Assembly (NCBI RefSeq): GCF_000400465.1
Contig: NW_008806275.1
Location: 558,001 to 622,000 of the forward strand
DNA: 64,000 bases
Source of the DNA: Wallemia ichthyophaga EXF-994
Lineage: Eukaryota; Basidiomycota; Wallemiomycetes; Wallemiales; Wallemiaceae
Direction: 5' to 3'
Shown in pieces: positions 43,949-56,425 of this stretch (positions are counted from its first letter, which is position 1; every line of letters begins with the position of its first letter). The translations under genes were made by a program, and so were the position numbers. The notes under the pieces were generated by a model. That model had not been told where the DNA came from. It did no database searches and saw only the letters and a list, made by a program, of their open reading frames with translations.

Positions 43949-45321
43949 ATGATCAAGCCTCGGCTCAACTACAAAGGCATTCGCGGATCACTGGAACAAA
44001 TTGCGCAAAATAATGTACACCGCAATGCCAAAGTGGATCTAAGCAACTACACGAACATCTACAACACATCCTCCATGCTCGAGCACACGCTAAATGCGAC
44101 GAAACACACGCAAGCAACGACCAAGTCGAAGGAGCTGAAAAGGGAAATAAAGGAGCTGGAAGGAAGATTAAGAGATACTAAACAGGATTTGTACGAGATA
44201 GCTTCGCAGATCCCCAACGAATCGCACCCGTCTTCTCCGACGAACAACGTTGCAGTAGAGGTGGACAGCGGAGGTCCACCACCAATACGCGCCACTCGCA
44301 CACGTGATCATCTCGATATTGCTGCTCGACTTAACGGGACTCTCCCACTGTCCGCGGCTAATGTGTCCGGTAATGGTTTCGCAATTCTCAAAGCTGAGTT
44401 GGCGGTGCTGGAACATGTACTCATACAGCACGCTCTGCATGTGGCTGTTGGGCGCGGTTACACTCTCGTCACTGTGCCCGATATTGTCAAAATGGACATC
44501 GCAAATAGGTGTGGATTTGTGCCGCGCGATACAGCAGCGAATCAGACATATACAGTTAGCAGTAGCGGTGCTGGAAACAGTAATGGTAATGCACGAGAGA
44601 GTAACAGTGACAGTAACAGTAACAATAACAATGGCCCTAACACACTCTGTCTCGCAGCTACTGCTGAAATACCTCTGGCTGGGCTGCATTTCAACGATTT
44701 GCTCAAACACAAAGAGCTCCCCATCAAGTATGTCGCTTGTGGGCATGCCTTCCGAGCGGAAGCTGGAGCTCGAGGACGAGACACGCGGGGATTGTATAGA
44801 TTGCACCAGTTCACCAAGGTTGAGTTATTTTCCCTCACAGATGCTTCCTCGAGTGACGCGATGCTGGATGAGATAGTAGACATTCAGAGGGAGATTGTAC
44901 AAACTCTCAATGTACCATATAGGTGGGTGCGACAAGGTCACTGCGATGTTCACTCTTAATCCTACTCACACTCGCTCACAACAGAATACTGGATATGCCG
45001 ACTCAGGAATTAGGTGCGAGTGCGTATAGGAAATACGACGTCGAGGCGTGGATGCCGGGACGTGAAGAGTGGGGAGAGGTGTCGTCGGCGTCTAATTGCA
45101 TCGACTACCAGGCGCGCAGACTGCTCATAAGGTACAAGACGGGCGAAGGGAACGTGTTCGTGCATACGCTTAATGGCACGGCAGCTGCCATCCCTCGTCT
45201 CATTCTCGCCCTGGTTGAAAACGGGGTGGAGAGCGACGAAAGCGCAAACTTACGTCTGGCTCTGCCGAAATCGCTGCGGAAGTACTGGATTGGCAGCGAT
45301 AAGCGCATTAGATGGCAGTAA
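43949..45321 (+). CDS. Seryl-tRNA synthetase, probably mitochondrial
   Basis: Class II synthetase charging tRNA-Ser. Exons 43949-44922 and 44985-45321 (62-nt intron) give 436 residues. The N-terminal coiled-coil arm is short (ATTKSKELKREIKELEGRLR). Motif 2 lies around CGHAFRAEAGARGRDTRGLYRLHQF, and the later block includes DMPTQELGASAYRKYDVEAW and SSASNCIDYQARRLLIRYK. Motif 3 reads FVHTLNGTAAAIPRLILALVE with the terminal Arg intact. The short N-terminal arm and bacterial-type motif 2 favour the mitochondrial enzyme. A Ser/Asn/Asp-rich insert (about residues 205-230) interrupts the segment before the TAEIPL block. No strong presequence is obvious, although the N-terminus is basic. Confidence 0.88.
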
Positions 45322-45452
45322 GAAGGATCACACAAGAATTGTCCATAGTATTAAAAAAGCTTAAACATAGTTACATAACATAATTATTGGAAAAGAACGG
45401 ATTGTCACAAATTACAAGTAGAGATTAGTAGTTTGAAGAAAAGACACTATGT

Positions 45453-46205
45453 TTAGATGAGGAGAGCACCAGCGAGAGAGGCAGCAGCGACCATTGAGCC
45501 AGCAAAGACGTGTGAAACAGCACCAGAGTCGTCATCGTTTTGGGCGTTGTTGCCGCTGTCAGCACTGGTATTGTCTGAGGAAGACGATGATGGTGTAGAG
45601 CTGGATGAGGATGAAGATGACGAAGTCGAGGATGAGCTTGAAGACTCAGATGAAGAGGAGCTAGACTGATCTCCATCATCGTTGTTTGAGTCATCGCTCT
45701 CCGCCGCTTGACCTTGAACATCTTCACCGAGACAGTCAGAATTGTCAGAGTCTCTAACGGTCAACTCAGAACTGTAATTGACATCACCAGATTCGTCGTT
45801 TACTGCCAATGAAATTTCTTTGCCACCTGGAACGTTGACCTTCCAGTTGTATGAGCCGCTTTCACCGTGTTGTGGAGGGAACGCTTCGATTGGTTCACTG
45901 CTTGCCTATTAGAGAGTTTTAGATGATTTCAAATGTACAACTTACGCTCCTACTTCTCCAGCTGGGATAACAGTGATGTAGATGTCACCTTCACCTTCAG
46001 TCCATTTGATCTGTGTTGATTTGTAAGTCTTTTTTTTTTTTTCTCTAAAGAGTACTAACAGCAATGTTGCGACATTGGGTGAGTTGTGGTGGTGATGTGA
46101 TCTTGGCTGCTAATGCGGAGCTACGTAATTGTCAGCTATTCGTCGACAGCTGTCAGCAATCTATACTCACGCGAGGAGTGCGGAGGTGGCTGCAATGAAC
46201 TTCAT
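45453..46205 (-). CDS. GPI-anchored Kre9/Knh1-like cell-wall protein
   Basis: Secreted, Ser-rich surface protein. Exons in transcript order 46205-46171, 46120-46060, 46010-45946 and 45900-45453 give 202 residues. A signal peptide (MKFIAATSALLASALAA) precedes a compact beta domain of the Kre9/Knh1-like family, with KITSPPQLTQCRNIAIKW, GEGDIYITVIPAGEVG and GSYNWKVNVPGGKEISL. A long serine run (about residues 140-165) likely carries O-mannosylation. The C-terminus AVSHVFAGSMVAAASLAGA is hydrophobic and fits a GPI-attachment signal, with small residues (DDSG) just upstream as the omega site. One intron holds an A-rich run. The exact wall role is not deducible. Confidence 0.82.
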
Positions 46206-46420
46206 ATCTAAATACTTTGTGGTAGCGGTTTAAGAGGTGTATTGAATCATTTAAGCATTTCAAATCTTTAATTTTAGTGCCAAATATCTCGATTTGGAAA
46301 TATTTTTGCATTCTCGGAAAGTTTTCATCATTCATATCTTTCCATATCCGATCTAAAACATTTGCAAACACGGGCAGAAAGAAAACTAATCGTTCAGATC
46401 TCATAAATGATTGTTAAGCG

Positions 46421-47906
46421 TTACATAATATTACATGATTTCTTTGATTTTCTGTCCTTTTGAGCTTTTTGAGTGACTGCCGGTGCGTGTGGGGTATGTG
46501 AAGGCACGCCCGCACTAGGTTGATTTTGGCGCTGCCTTTGTCTCCTCTCGTTTTCATCTTGTTGCAATTGCATTGCCAGCGCTAGGCTATATTAAGAATT
46601 TGCGCAGTTAATATTGCTGTGCACATTAAAAACCTAAAACACTCACTCTGAGTCAGCCCGGGCTGTATTCTGAACACGTGACAGCTCGTAAGCGAGTACC
46701 GCGTCATCCCATCCTTCATTCTGGGCACGCGTAGTGACGCGTTGCTCAACAGTGAGAGTATCGTTTGTACCGTTTGTATCGTAAACATCATGAGCACTAT
46801 TGGCGTAAGCAGCACTAGCGCCAGCATAATCGCCACCAATTACACCGGATGGGTTGAAATTGTCATTGAGGAACGCCGAGCCGCTGCCGTCGACATCCTC
46901 TAACGATTCCCATATAACATCCGCTTCCTCGGCCAAGGCACCATCTGTAACAAGTGTATAGAGCTTGTGATGACGTTTATCTGCTACGCATTAGATGATA
47001 ATTGAGACAGTGAGACACCAATTTATACCCACACAATACAGATAGATGAGAGTTGCGAAATAAAGCAACGTATTCGCCGCTACTGAGACATTCTGTGAGG
47101 ACGAATAAGCCGGTGAGTGTCATTTGTGTGCGTGAACTGTCGATAAATTGCGCAAGGATGCGTGCTTTTCTAACAATTTCTTGCTGCTGAGATGATAAAT
47201 CACCTTCATTTGTATCACGGTTGATGGAGTTGGAGTTGGGGAGCACTCCAGCTAGGTGGTCACCCTCGGCTATGACCTGTGTGGCATGATCGTAGTTTTC
47301 GAAGTCTTGGAGAATGACGTCAGAGTTGGGCGATTGCCGATCGCACACCCAGCCATGGACTAGAGGGACGTCGCAGAGGGCAAATAGATCAATTGCGCCC
47401 TTGTGTCTGACGGAAGAAGGGTTGAGAGCGTACGGAGAATGAAAGTGGGGGTTTAGATCGAGACCGTATCTCGTGTGGGGGAGGACATTGAGAGCGTCAG
47501 ATATGGAGTAAGGGGAGTCTTTGGGGATATGCTTCCTAAGGAGGAATTCAGCAATGATTGAGGATATGTAGTCGTAGTCGACGCTTGTTCTGCTCGCTGG
47601 AGAGAGCTGTAAATTTCCACGCATTATGAGAATATTGACCAAGGCTAGCAAGCTACAAGGGCCATTCTCGTTTTGGGTGACCACCTTGACCCGAGTACCG
47701 GCAGCGTTGAAGACTGATTTCAGAGGCCATTCTTGAGGAGTTTCTGGGTGGAGTGGTACTTGCTGTGGTAGCTGCTCTTCCTGTTCTGGCTCCCCCTCCT
47801 TCACGTGCACCGCCTCCTCCGCACCGGTTACGCCTTTGAGGTTCAAATCACGCTCAACAGATTCAGCGAATTTATCAAAGCTATTAGAATAAGGATTGTT
47901 GCTCAT
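46421..47906 (-). CDS. MINDY-family (FAM63) K48-specific deubiquitinase
   Basis: Cysteine protease that trims K48-linked polyubiquitin. Exons in transcript order 47906-47033, 46980-46647 and 46586-46421 give 457 residues. The catalytic Cys motif is NENGPCSLLALVNIL, with the oxyanion Gln shortly before it (VTQNENGPC). The catalytic His lies in ALFRNSHLSVLYK, completed across a 52-nt intron. At the C-terminus ADSDLALAMQLQQDENERR is a MIU ubiquitin-binding motif as in MINDY-1/2, formed across a 60-nt intron. The N-terminus is acidic and Pro/Gln-rich. Start codons of this gene and the next plus-strand gene are 79 bp apart. Confidence 0.92.
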
Positions 47907-47985
47907 GATGATGATGGTTGTAAATTGCCAAGCTGCGTAATATTTTTTTTGTACGATTCTTTATCTCTGACGACCATCAGCTAAG

Positions 47986-49710
47986 ATGACGGATTTCGTA
48001 CAGCACGACCCATATTTCAGAGAATGGCACAAACGTAATAATACGCACGCATCTCTCATCTCCCCTGCTGCTGCTGCAGGCGGTATCATCGACGCTTCTT
48101 CCGCTCAAGCCTCGATCGACGATGATGAGGATAACAACCACGCTTCAGACAACGTCTCCATCGATAAGGCTGACGCCCCTCCTCCTCAAGGTGTGGCTCC
48201 AGATGCTAAGAAAGTTTACGACCAGGAGCCTGTCCCTCAAGCAGAGCGTGAGGATGTCGAGAGGGCCATAAAAAAAGATACAGACAACAAAGACCAATCA
48301 GATGCCTCTGACGTCAAATCTGGTCTTGCTGCTGGAAGTGCTGCCGCTATTGCAGGTGCTGCAGGCGTCGCAGTTGCTGCTGCGTCTACCGACGAAAACC
48401 CAGAGCCAACCCCACAACACTCAGATCCACACCCGCCAACTGCTGCTCAAGTAGACGCTCCAACTATCTTGCACGCTCCAAAGGATACCAAGGTCGTCAC
48501 TGAAGTTACTAAAGACGAGAGCAAGATGAACACAAACGAGCCTGTGACCACTGAAGCTCCTGCCCCTACTGGTACAGCTGAGGACACTGTCGTTCCTGAG
48601 ACGAAAGAGGAGCCTGTGACTGCAGCTCAACCTCAACCAACAAACACTACAGAATCTACAATTGTTCCAGAGCCTGTTGAGAAAGACGAACAGAAGCAGA
48701 AGCAGGAGCAACCAAAAGAAAAGCTGAATGCTTTCGAGGAAACTCCAGTAACAACGCCTAAAGAAGAGTCACCAGCTCCAATTGCAGCTCCAGCTCCCTC
48801 CGTTCCAGTGGGTTGCTGTGCTCTCTATATTAATATATCTAACAATCCACCTAGTCTAAAGCTAATCATCCAGCTCTTCCAAAGGGTGTCGTCAATCTCA
48901 AGGCAGACGGACCTCGCAAACCAGAAGGAATCTCAACACCGGCAGGAGAACATGTGCCAATCTACCCTGGTGATACACCAGATACACCAGATATTAGTGG
49001 AAAGCCAAACCCAGTTACTGTAACAGTACCATTGGAGACGGTGCAATTGACAGATGCAGAAGGAACACATATACCGGTCACAGAGGAAGGTGGAGATACG
49101 ACAGCTGTTGAGAATGCTAAGGATCCAAAGCCAGAGCCTATATCTAAGGATAAGGTGGATGCACCAATTGAATCAAAGCAGAAGTTGCCAGAAGAGGCCC
49201 ACAATGCAGCAACATGGACAACCTTGCCTGGACCAGAGGAGGTTCCAACGCCACTCCGTCTTTCACAACGTAGTCCAGAAACGCCTTTAGCACCCTCACT
49301 TGAGGAATCACCACATTCAGCAGAGGAGCAGAAGAAGCAGAAGAAAACAGAGGAGGAGAAGAAGAGATCAGACAAGGCGGAGGAAGAAGCTAAAGCAAAA
49401 GAAGCTCAAGAGTCAGGTGAAAACAAAATAGTACCACCAAAAACACCAGAGAAGGCTAAATTCCAACAAGACCAAAACAGCCATTTGGAGACACCAAATG
49501 CGGGTCAAAGTACAGCGCCTTCAATGAGTCCAGGAAATAGCTCAATCAAGTCAGCAACGAATCTTCCAGGTGGATATCAGCAAAGCCCAGAGAAAGCAGG
49601 TAAAGAGGAAGAGGGAGAAGGACAACAATCTTCATCGATAATGAAGAGTTGTTTGATAAGTGAGTGTGATCTATGGTGGTGGGTTCTACTAACAAAGGAA
49701 AACAGTGTAA
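47986..49710 (+). CDS. Low-complexity protein with C-terminal CAAX box, unknown family
   Basis: Unknown family. Exons 47986-48811, 48874-49659 and 49706-49710 give 538 residues. The sequence is mostly disordered and rich in Glu, Lys, Pro and Thr, with an Ala/Gly/Val hydrophobic stretch near residues 120-140 (LAAGSAAAIAGAAGVAVAAA) and a Lys/Glu helix near residues 420-450. The last intron (49660-49705, GTGAGT donor, TACTAAC branch, AACAG acceptor) adds ATG and a stop directly after KSCLI. The protein therefore ends in CLIM, a canonical CAAX box for farnesylation. If the intron is kept, the frame continues for about 60 residues with a Trp/Cys-rich hydrophobic tail ending CC. A membrane-tethered scaffold is a reasonable guess, no more. 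Confidence 0.75.
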
Positions 49711-49862
49711 TTCCCCTTTGTTACTTCAATTTCATGTTAACGTCTTTAATAATTATGCATATGAGCCATATGAAGAGTACTTCTGTGGGGTGTTACTGTG
49801 TCCTGTGTCTTGTGTCCTGTGTGCTCTGTTGTTGATTCCAAACTTTCTGTTACCAAACGGTC

Positions 49863-52432
49863 ATGAACTCAGACACAACGAAACCAGAGAAATCTGAGAA
49901 TCAGTAGGTTTTTAAGATAGATTATCTGCAAGGCACCTAACAATTAAAATCAAAGCCACGATATCGTTGTACGTTGGAGTCGTTGAGTGGAATCGCCGAC
50001 GCTAATCACAGCCAATAGCTTGAATATCTTCGGCGGAAGGGATTTAGTGGCGCAGAAGAGGCACTCAAGAGTGATTTGACCAGTAAAGGGATAAATGCAG
50101 GCACAAACAACCACACACAAACGCTGGAAGAGTTGGCACGTCAATCTGCAGACTCAATAAAGAATCATAACCAAGATGATAATATTCCACCTGGTCCTTC
50201 AAAGGATAGCGTGTTGTTGGATTTAGTGAAATTGGCTTCAAACGATCACCTCGGTAAAGTAACCACGGATAGACTGCTTCTGACTGATCCAACCGAGCGT
50301 GAAAGAGGCTTTAGAGACTTGGATCGATGGGTTGAAGGTAGCCTAGACGTCTACAGACCTCAATTACGCCCAATTCTCTTCCCAATTTTCGTACACACTT
50401 ATTTAGATCTCATCAGCCTTTCGTTCCAGAAATCTGCTAGAGCTATGCTTCACAGACACGCTCACAGTCTAATCCCATACCACGCAGACGTTATAGCCCA
50501 TCTTGGCAGTCTGACCCTCCCAGCTCACGTGAAGTCTGATCCATTGGCTATCAGATGGAGATCACAAAAGTATATCGTCAGACTGGGTAAAGCTGCATGG
50601 AATCTGTTGTTGGGTTGGCTATCCGACGCTTTAGTTGGTGGCCCAGGTGGTTCTTCTACAGGTGGTACCGCTGAAGCTAAAGGTAGATCACTCATGTTGA
50701 AAATTGTCAATGAAAGACTAAGAGTTGATGGTGAGACATTTTCACTTTATCAGAATTTCACTAACCACCGATACTCACGAATGCAGTCGTCGAATCCTCT
50801 ACAAAGATTAGTCAAGAAATGATAGAAGAATCAACAGGTCTGATCTCTGATCTCACAATCACTTATCCTACCATACCAGGCCAAAGAATGGCAATTGCAC
50901 AATCCGCTCAAAGTTTCAATAACATTATCGGTGAATTGAAGCTAGGCTTACCACCACTAGACGATGGTTTGAGGGCGGAAGTTGACAGACAGGTAGCAGT
51001 TAATGACGCCATGGAAAGAGAGGAGGGCATGGAAATAGATCCTCAACAACAGAAACCACAACAACCACCACCACAACAAGAACAACCTCAACAACAACCA
51101 CAATCCCAGCAACCTTCTGATCAAGGTGCACAATCTGCAGAAGCAACCCCTACACCAAATCCACCAAATGCATACGCACCAGGCGCTGCTCCTGCCGGTA
51201 CACCTCAAGATGCAACAGCTCCGCCACCACCAGCAGCAGGGGAAATTAGAGACGAAAATCACTTGCTCGCACCAACAAGAGCTGATCTCCCACCTCTGCC
51301 GGTATTCAGAACTGCAGATGTAAGGAGGGAAGTGGAAAAAGTCTTTGACAGCAGAAAGAGAATAAATTTGGGTGTCGAGTTGGAGAAATCAACTAATGGT
51401 GTTGAAGAAACTATAAAGAGTAAAGTAAATTTGCCTTCAATCTGTGCTTTCACGCTACAAGACGTTGGTGATGAGCTGAATTGCTCAACCTTTTCCCCAG
51501 ACTCATCAATTTTAGCTGCAGGTTTATCTGATTCAACAGTCAGACTGTGGAATCTTCGAAATGAATCATTTACTGGATTGAGAGATGATTTCGATAGAGA
51601 GCATCCACCTTCATCTATGAAAAAACTCAAATTAGATACCGGTTTGAAGGACATCAAGTTTGTTGGACATTCTGGACCAGTTTTTGGTTTGTCTTTCGAT
51701 CCTTCATTTGGCACTCCTGTTCAGCCAAGACACCTCATCTCAAGCTCTGCTGACTCCACTGTCAGACTGTGGTCGTTGGAAACCTACTCAAATCTTGCTG
51801 TCTACAGAGGACACAGAGATCCTGTGTGGGATTGTGAATGGGGTCCATTCGGTATCTATTTTGCAACGGCTTCCAGAGACAGAACAGCAAGATTGTGGTC
51901 AGCTGAGAGACCTAATGCTCTGCGTATCTTTGCTGGTCATTTGGGTGACGTTGAAACAGTCAAATTCCACCCTAATTCGCTCTACCTTGCTACTGGTTCA
52001 CAAGACAGAACTGCTCGTTTGTGGGATGTTCAACGTGGTGCTTGTGTTAGGATATTCATTGGTCATCAAGCTCCTCTCTCAACTATGGCTCTCAGTCCAG
52101 ATGGCAAGTACTTGGCTACTGCATCTGATGATCTCTCCATATCTCTCTGGGATTTAGGAAGTGGAAAACGTATAAAAAAGATGCTGGGTCATACTGCTCA
52201 AATCAACAGTCTCAATTTTGACGCAAATTCAAACCTCCTGATCAGTTCTTCATCAGATTGCTCGATAAGATGCTGGGATATTCTCACATCAAACACTGAA
52301 AGACCTGATAATAGTACTTCTGATCTACTTGAAACATTCCACTCAAAAAACAGTCCAGCTTATCATGTCAAATTTACACCACGTAACTTATGTTTAGCTG
52401 CATTAGATGGTGGAAATATTGCAGCCGATTAA
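49863..52432 (+). CDS. TAF5: TFIID/SAGA subunit TAF5
   Basis: WD40 scaffold of TFIID and SAGA. Four exons, 49863-49903, 49956-49968, 50019-50730 and 50787-52432, give 803 residues. The 13-nt second exon completes the LisH motif DIVLEYLRRKGFSGAEEAL. The NTD2 domain reads FRDLDRWVEGSLDVYRPQL, FPIFVHTYLDLIS and ARAMLHRHAHSLIPYHAD. After a Gln/Pro-rich linker (about residues 320-400) come six to seven WD40 repeats with typical ends (STVRLWNLRN, STVRLWSLET, RTARLWSAER, RTARLWDVQR, LSISLWDLGS, CSIRCWDI). Length is usual for fungal TAF5. Confidence 0.95.
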
Positions 52433-52488
52433 TAATAAAGTATTCAAATTAAAATAATGCATCTTCTCTTTATACAATAAACATTTAC

Positions 52489-55400
52489 TCAGGTTCTAAT
52501 TTCAGCGCTTGATGATGGTGGTGGTGTAGATGACAGATGGCGGACATTCCTATCGACCATCAAGCCATTTTCAGTCCAATGTTGGACGAGACGATGGTTT
52601 GTACCGAATGCATATCTGAGCACTTCGTTGTATTCCTCCACAAAAACTATATCTAGACCTTCTTTGACTGAATCTGGTACATTGGCATCTACATCCGCTT
52701 TCACGGCGTGTGGGACCAAAACTCTAGTGACTCCCGCGCGTTTGGCAGCCAACAACTTCTCTCTCAAACCACCGACTGCACAAATTTGTCCAACCAAAGT
52801 AATTTCACCTGTCATTGCCAGATTTGAATCCACCTTCAATCCAGTCAAGAGTGAAATAAATGCCGTGGTGATTGCCGAGCCAGCACTTGGACCATCTTTA
52901 CCAATAGCTCCTTCTGGCATGTGTAGGTGTAAGTCTTTCTCATGCAAAATATCCTTATCCAGACCGAGTTCTTTGGCGTTGGACTTGACGAATGACAAGG
53001 CAATTTGAGCTGATTCTCTAATAACTTCACCAAGTTTACCTGTTAATTGTAATGAACCTTTACCGGCGTATGATCTACATTCAATTGGCATCACTGCTCC
53101 ACTACCATTACCGAGATAGCCAAGTCCTGTAGATACACCTGCAGGTGGAAGCTGAGAGTATAGTCGGTCTTTTTGGTAAATTGCAGGTCCGACGTAATCG
53201 CTCAGGTTTTCTGGGGTTATCTTAACATTAACATGCGAAGGTATTTCTAGTGGCTTTCTTGGTTGCGAAGTTACTCTTGTAGATTCATCAGATTCAGACG
53301 CTTCCGGCTTCTGCTCTCTCCCTTTTCCTTCTTCATTCTTCGTAGTGTTCTTATCAGCCTTTCCATTAGACTCCGCACTAATCTTGGCCGGTTCAGCTGA
53401 TGAACTGAAGAAGTCTGCCAACATGTTTCGCTTGCTTGTCTTCTGTGATTCTGTGCTTGTAGTTTCTGTCGTTGCACCTGCATTCACTTCGTTTGGCTTG
53501 GGCGTTTCAGAAGGTATAGTCGTGGTCTTGGACATATCTTCCGCGTGCTCTTCGGGCAAGTTTTCTTCTCCCAAGTCCTTGACAATACCGAGAGCAGCTT
53601 TGCGGTAGATCTGTGCTGTGTAAGTCGTGTCAAACAAACAAGGTCATCTCGTCACTCACCTTCTCAATGTGCTTTTTGAGATTACGTACACCGGACTCTC
53701 TAGCGTAAGATCTAATCAAGACCTCAATAGCTTCAGGCGAGAGCTCGACATTGGCGTCCTTCAGTCCAGAAATCTCTTTAGCTTGAGGAGAGAGATATCT
53801 CTCAGCGATGGCGGCCTTCTCATCTGCGACATAACCACTGACTTCTATTACCTCCATTCTGTCGAGGAGAGGTGCAGGTATAGTGTCCAATACGTTGGCA
53901 GTCGTTACGAAGAGAATCTTAGACAGATCTAATGGAACATCGAGATAATGATCGAGGAACTGATTGTTTTGCTCAGGATCTAACATTTCCAAAAGTGCCG
54001 ATGAAGGATCACCGTTGTATCCTTTACCGACTTTATCAATCTCATCAATCAATACGAGTGGATTCTCCGTTTGAACCTTCTTCAAAGCCTGTACGATCTT
54101 ACCTGGCATTGCACCGACATAAGTACGTCTGTGACCTTTAATTTCGGCAACATCAGTCAGTCCACCGACTGAGAATCTGAAAAATTGTCTACTAAGAGCT
54201 CTTGCAACAGATTTACCAATGCTGGTTTTACCAACACCAGGTGGACCGACAAGGCAGATGATTTTACCCTCGACTGAGCCTCTCAATTTGCCGACAGCAA
54301 GGAACTCCAAGATGCGATCTTTGACATCCTTCAAGCCATAGTGATCCTCGTCGAGTACATTGGTAGCATGTGGAAGGGAGAAATTCTCTGTTGAATGCTG
54401 TCCCCAAGGAATAGATGTGAGCCAATCCAAGTAGTTTCTAGTGACAGCAAATTCCGACGATGCTTGCTCGAGTGTTGACAGTTTGCTGATTTCCTCATCC
54501 ATCACTTTACGAACGGGATCAGGTATAGACGTTGAAGATGATCTAGACTTGAATTTTTCCAGCATCTTATCTTTTCCATCAGACTCCAATCCTAATTCTC
54601 TCTTAATGCCCTTGAGTTGTTCCATCAAGTAAAATTCTCTTTGACGTTTCTGTATTTTTGATTCAACATCTCTTGAAATTTTAGACTGCAATTGCGCATT
54701 AATTAGCTCGCGCTTGAGGACGGTCAGAGCCTTGCTCAATCTATCCTCGACATCTTGAGCCTGGAGCACAGCCTGAAGTTCATTAATTTCACCTTGTGAA
54801 ACAGCAGCGGCAAAATCAGCGAGTTTGTCAGGTTCCTCGAAAATGTTAGACGCCGACTGTGACACGCTAAAGTTAGCGATCTGATCTCTGAATAAGGGGT
54901 TAAGCTGAGCAATATCCTTGAAGACGTTGATCAGTTCGCTCATGAGTGCTTTCGTCGTCTGCGAGTGTGGTTTTGTCGCAGGAGGTAACTTCAAGTGAGT
55001 GACGTCTACGAGAGAGATATTGAAAGGTTCCAAGAAGGCAGTCTGGAGAGGATGGCTCTGTTGAGCTTTACGACGTTCTTTGTGAGCCTCTTCCAATTGT
55101 TTCTCTTCTTCTGGGACGGCTTGCTTGACTTCTACAGGTAATTGGTCTCGTGCGTCTTCGACTGATGGTAACTGTGGCTTTGGAGGTTTAACACCTGGAG
55201 CGTAGAGTTCGTCGATTCTGATACGACGGTGGGGGTACAATACAGCTGTTAAGCTTTCCTCTTCGTCTTTATTTGAGTTGTTCTCCTTGTCGTCATCAGA
55301 TTTGCCGGTGCGAGTTGGAAATGCGGAAGTGATTTGCGCAAACACACCAACCGATTCGCAGTCATCCATGCTATCGATTACATCAGATTCGCTGTCTGGA

Positions 55401-55952
55401 TCCTTGTGCAGGAAAGCACCAAGATAGGGCTGGCCTCTGGACATCATTTCCTTGATGGCGGCGACGACCTGAGGGTTCTTAATAACTACAGCTTTGTAGA
55501 AGCCTTTGTGGGAGAGTTAGAGAGAAGGGAATGGGATTGAGGATTACGTAAGACTTACCAGGGAAAAGAGGTCTACGGTTAATGGGTAAAGCGAGGACTC
55601 TGGGGAAGTAGGAAGGCGGAGTGTTCTTGGTAAGAGATGTTGGATTGCTGTTGTTGTTGTTGTTGCCACTATCGTCTTCATTGTCACCGTTGCTGTTACC
55701 GCCACTGTGCTGACCATTGTGAGAGGAGCTGCTGTTGCCACGCTTTGTATCGTCGGCGTCGGCGTCCAAGTTGGATTTCTTATCCAAGCTACTGGATTCG
55801 GGAGCACCACCCCTTCTCTGGGTGGAGAGTCTGGCTCTGGGTTTATCGTTGATCCAGCGTGGACCAAGATTGAGGGAGGAAGAGAAGGATCTAGAAGCTA
55901 ATATTCCAAGCTGTGATCTTCTGAGTAGCCTCCTCGAAGATAATCTAAGCAT
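52489..55952 (-). CDS. PIM1: Mitochondrial ATP-dependent Lon protease (Pim1)
   Basis: AAA+ serine protease of the mitochondrial matrix that degrades damaged proteins. Exons in transcript order 55952-55559, 55503-53660 and 53610-52489 give 1119 residues. The N-terminus is an Arg/Ser-rich presequence ([20 protein letters not shown]). Next is an Asn/Ser-rich linker and the Lon N domain starting [14 protein letters not shown]. The AAA+ module has Walker [10 protein letters not shown], Walker B VLIDEIDK and [16 protein letters not shown]. The protease domain has the Ser site [14 protein letters not shown] and a Lys in [15 protein letters not shown] Lys/Glu/Ser-rich insert (about residues 755-860) between AAA+ and protease domains is common in fungal Pim1. 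Confidence 0.96.
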
Positions 55953-56425
55953 GTTCTTTAATTATAATTCGGCGATGATGTTGGTTGTTGAGGAAGTGGT
56001 TGTTGATTTCGGATTGTGACTGAGATCGTTTACGCAGTTTTTAATTGAGATGGCTGTGGGTATTTAATAGCTATCTACTTAATCAAGTATGATTGCTTAC
56101 CGTTTAGTCGTCTTACAAGTGCTGACGAAATTACGGTATGAGGAGAGATAAATAGAGATTAAAGTTGATTCTCGCATGTGAATCTCTCGGGATCAATTAG
56201 CATCTATTTAGAAACTGAAAGTATTTAATATTTTGTGCATTCAAATCACTTCTTGACCATCAACAATCTATATTATCACCCTGTGAGTACCTTAGGTTGT
56301 GATAATAACGTAGGGAATTTAACAATAATTCAAAAAGATTCGTGAGTTTATTTGAGGCGTAAATCTCTTTTCTAAATTAAAACGCAGTGGACGCATCCGA
56401 CGCAGCCAACACGCAAACAACGCAT
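55953..56425. other. Divergent promoter region between PIM1 and MAF1, 473 bp
   Basis: AT-rich spacer between two start codons. No coding frame, RNA gene or repeat is recognised. Confidence 0.5.

Noticed and set aside
44168-44806. 212-residue minus-strand frame
   Set aside because: Shadow of the seryl-tRNA synthetase gene on the opposite strand; no family resemblance.
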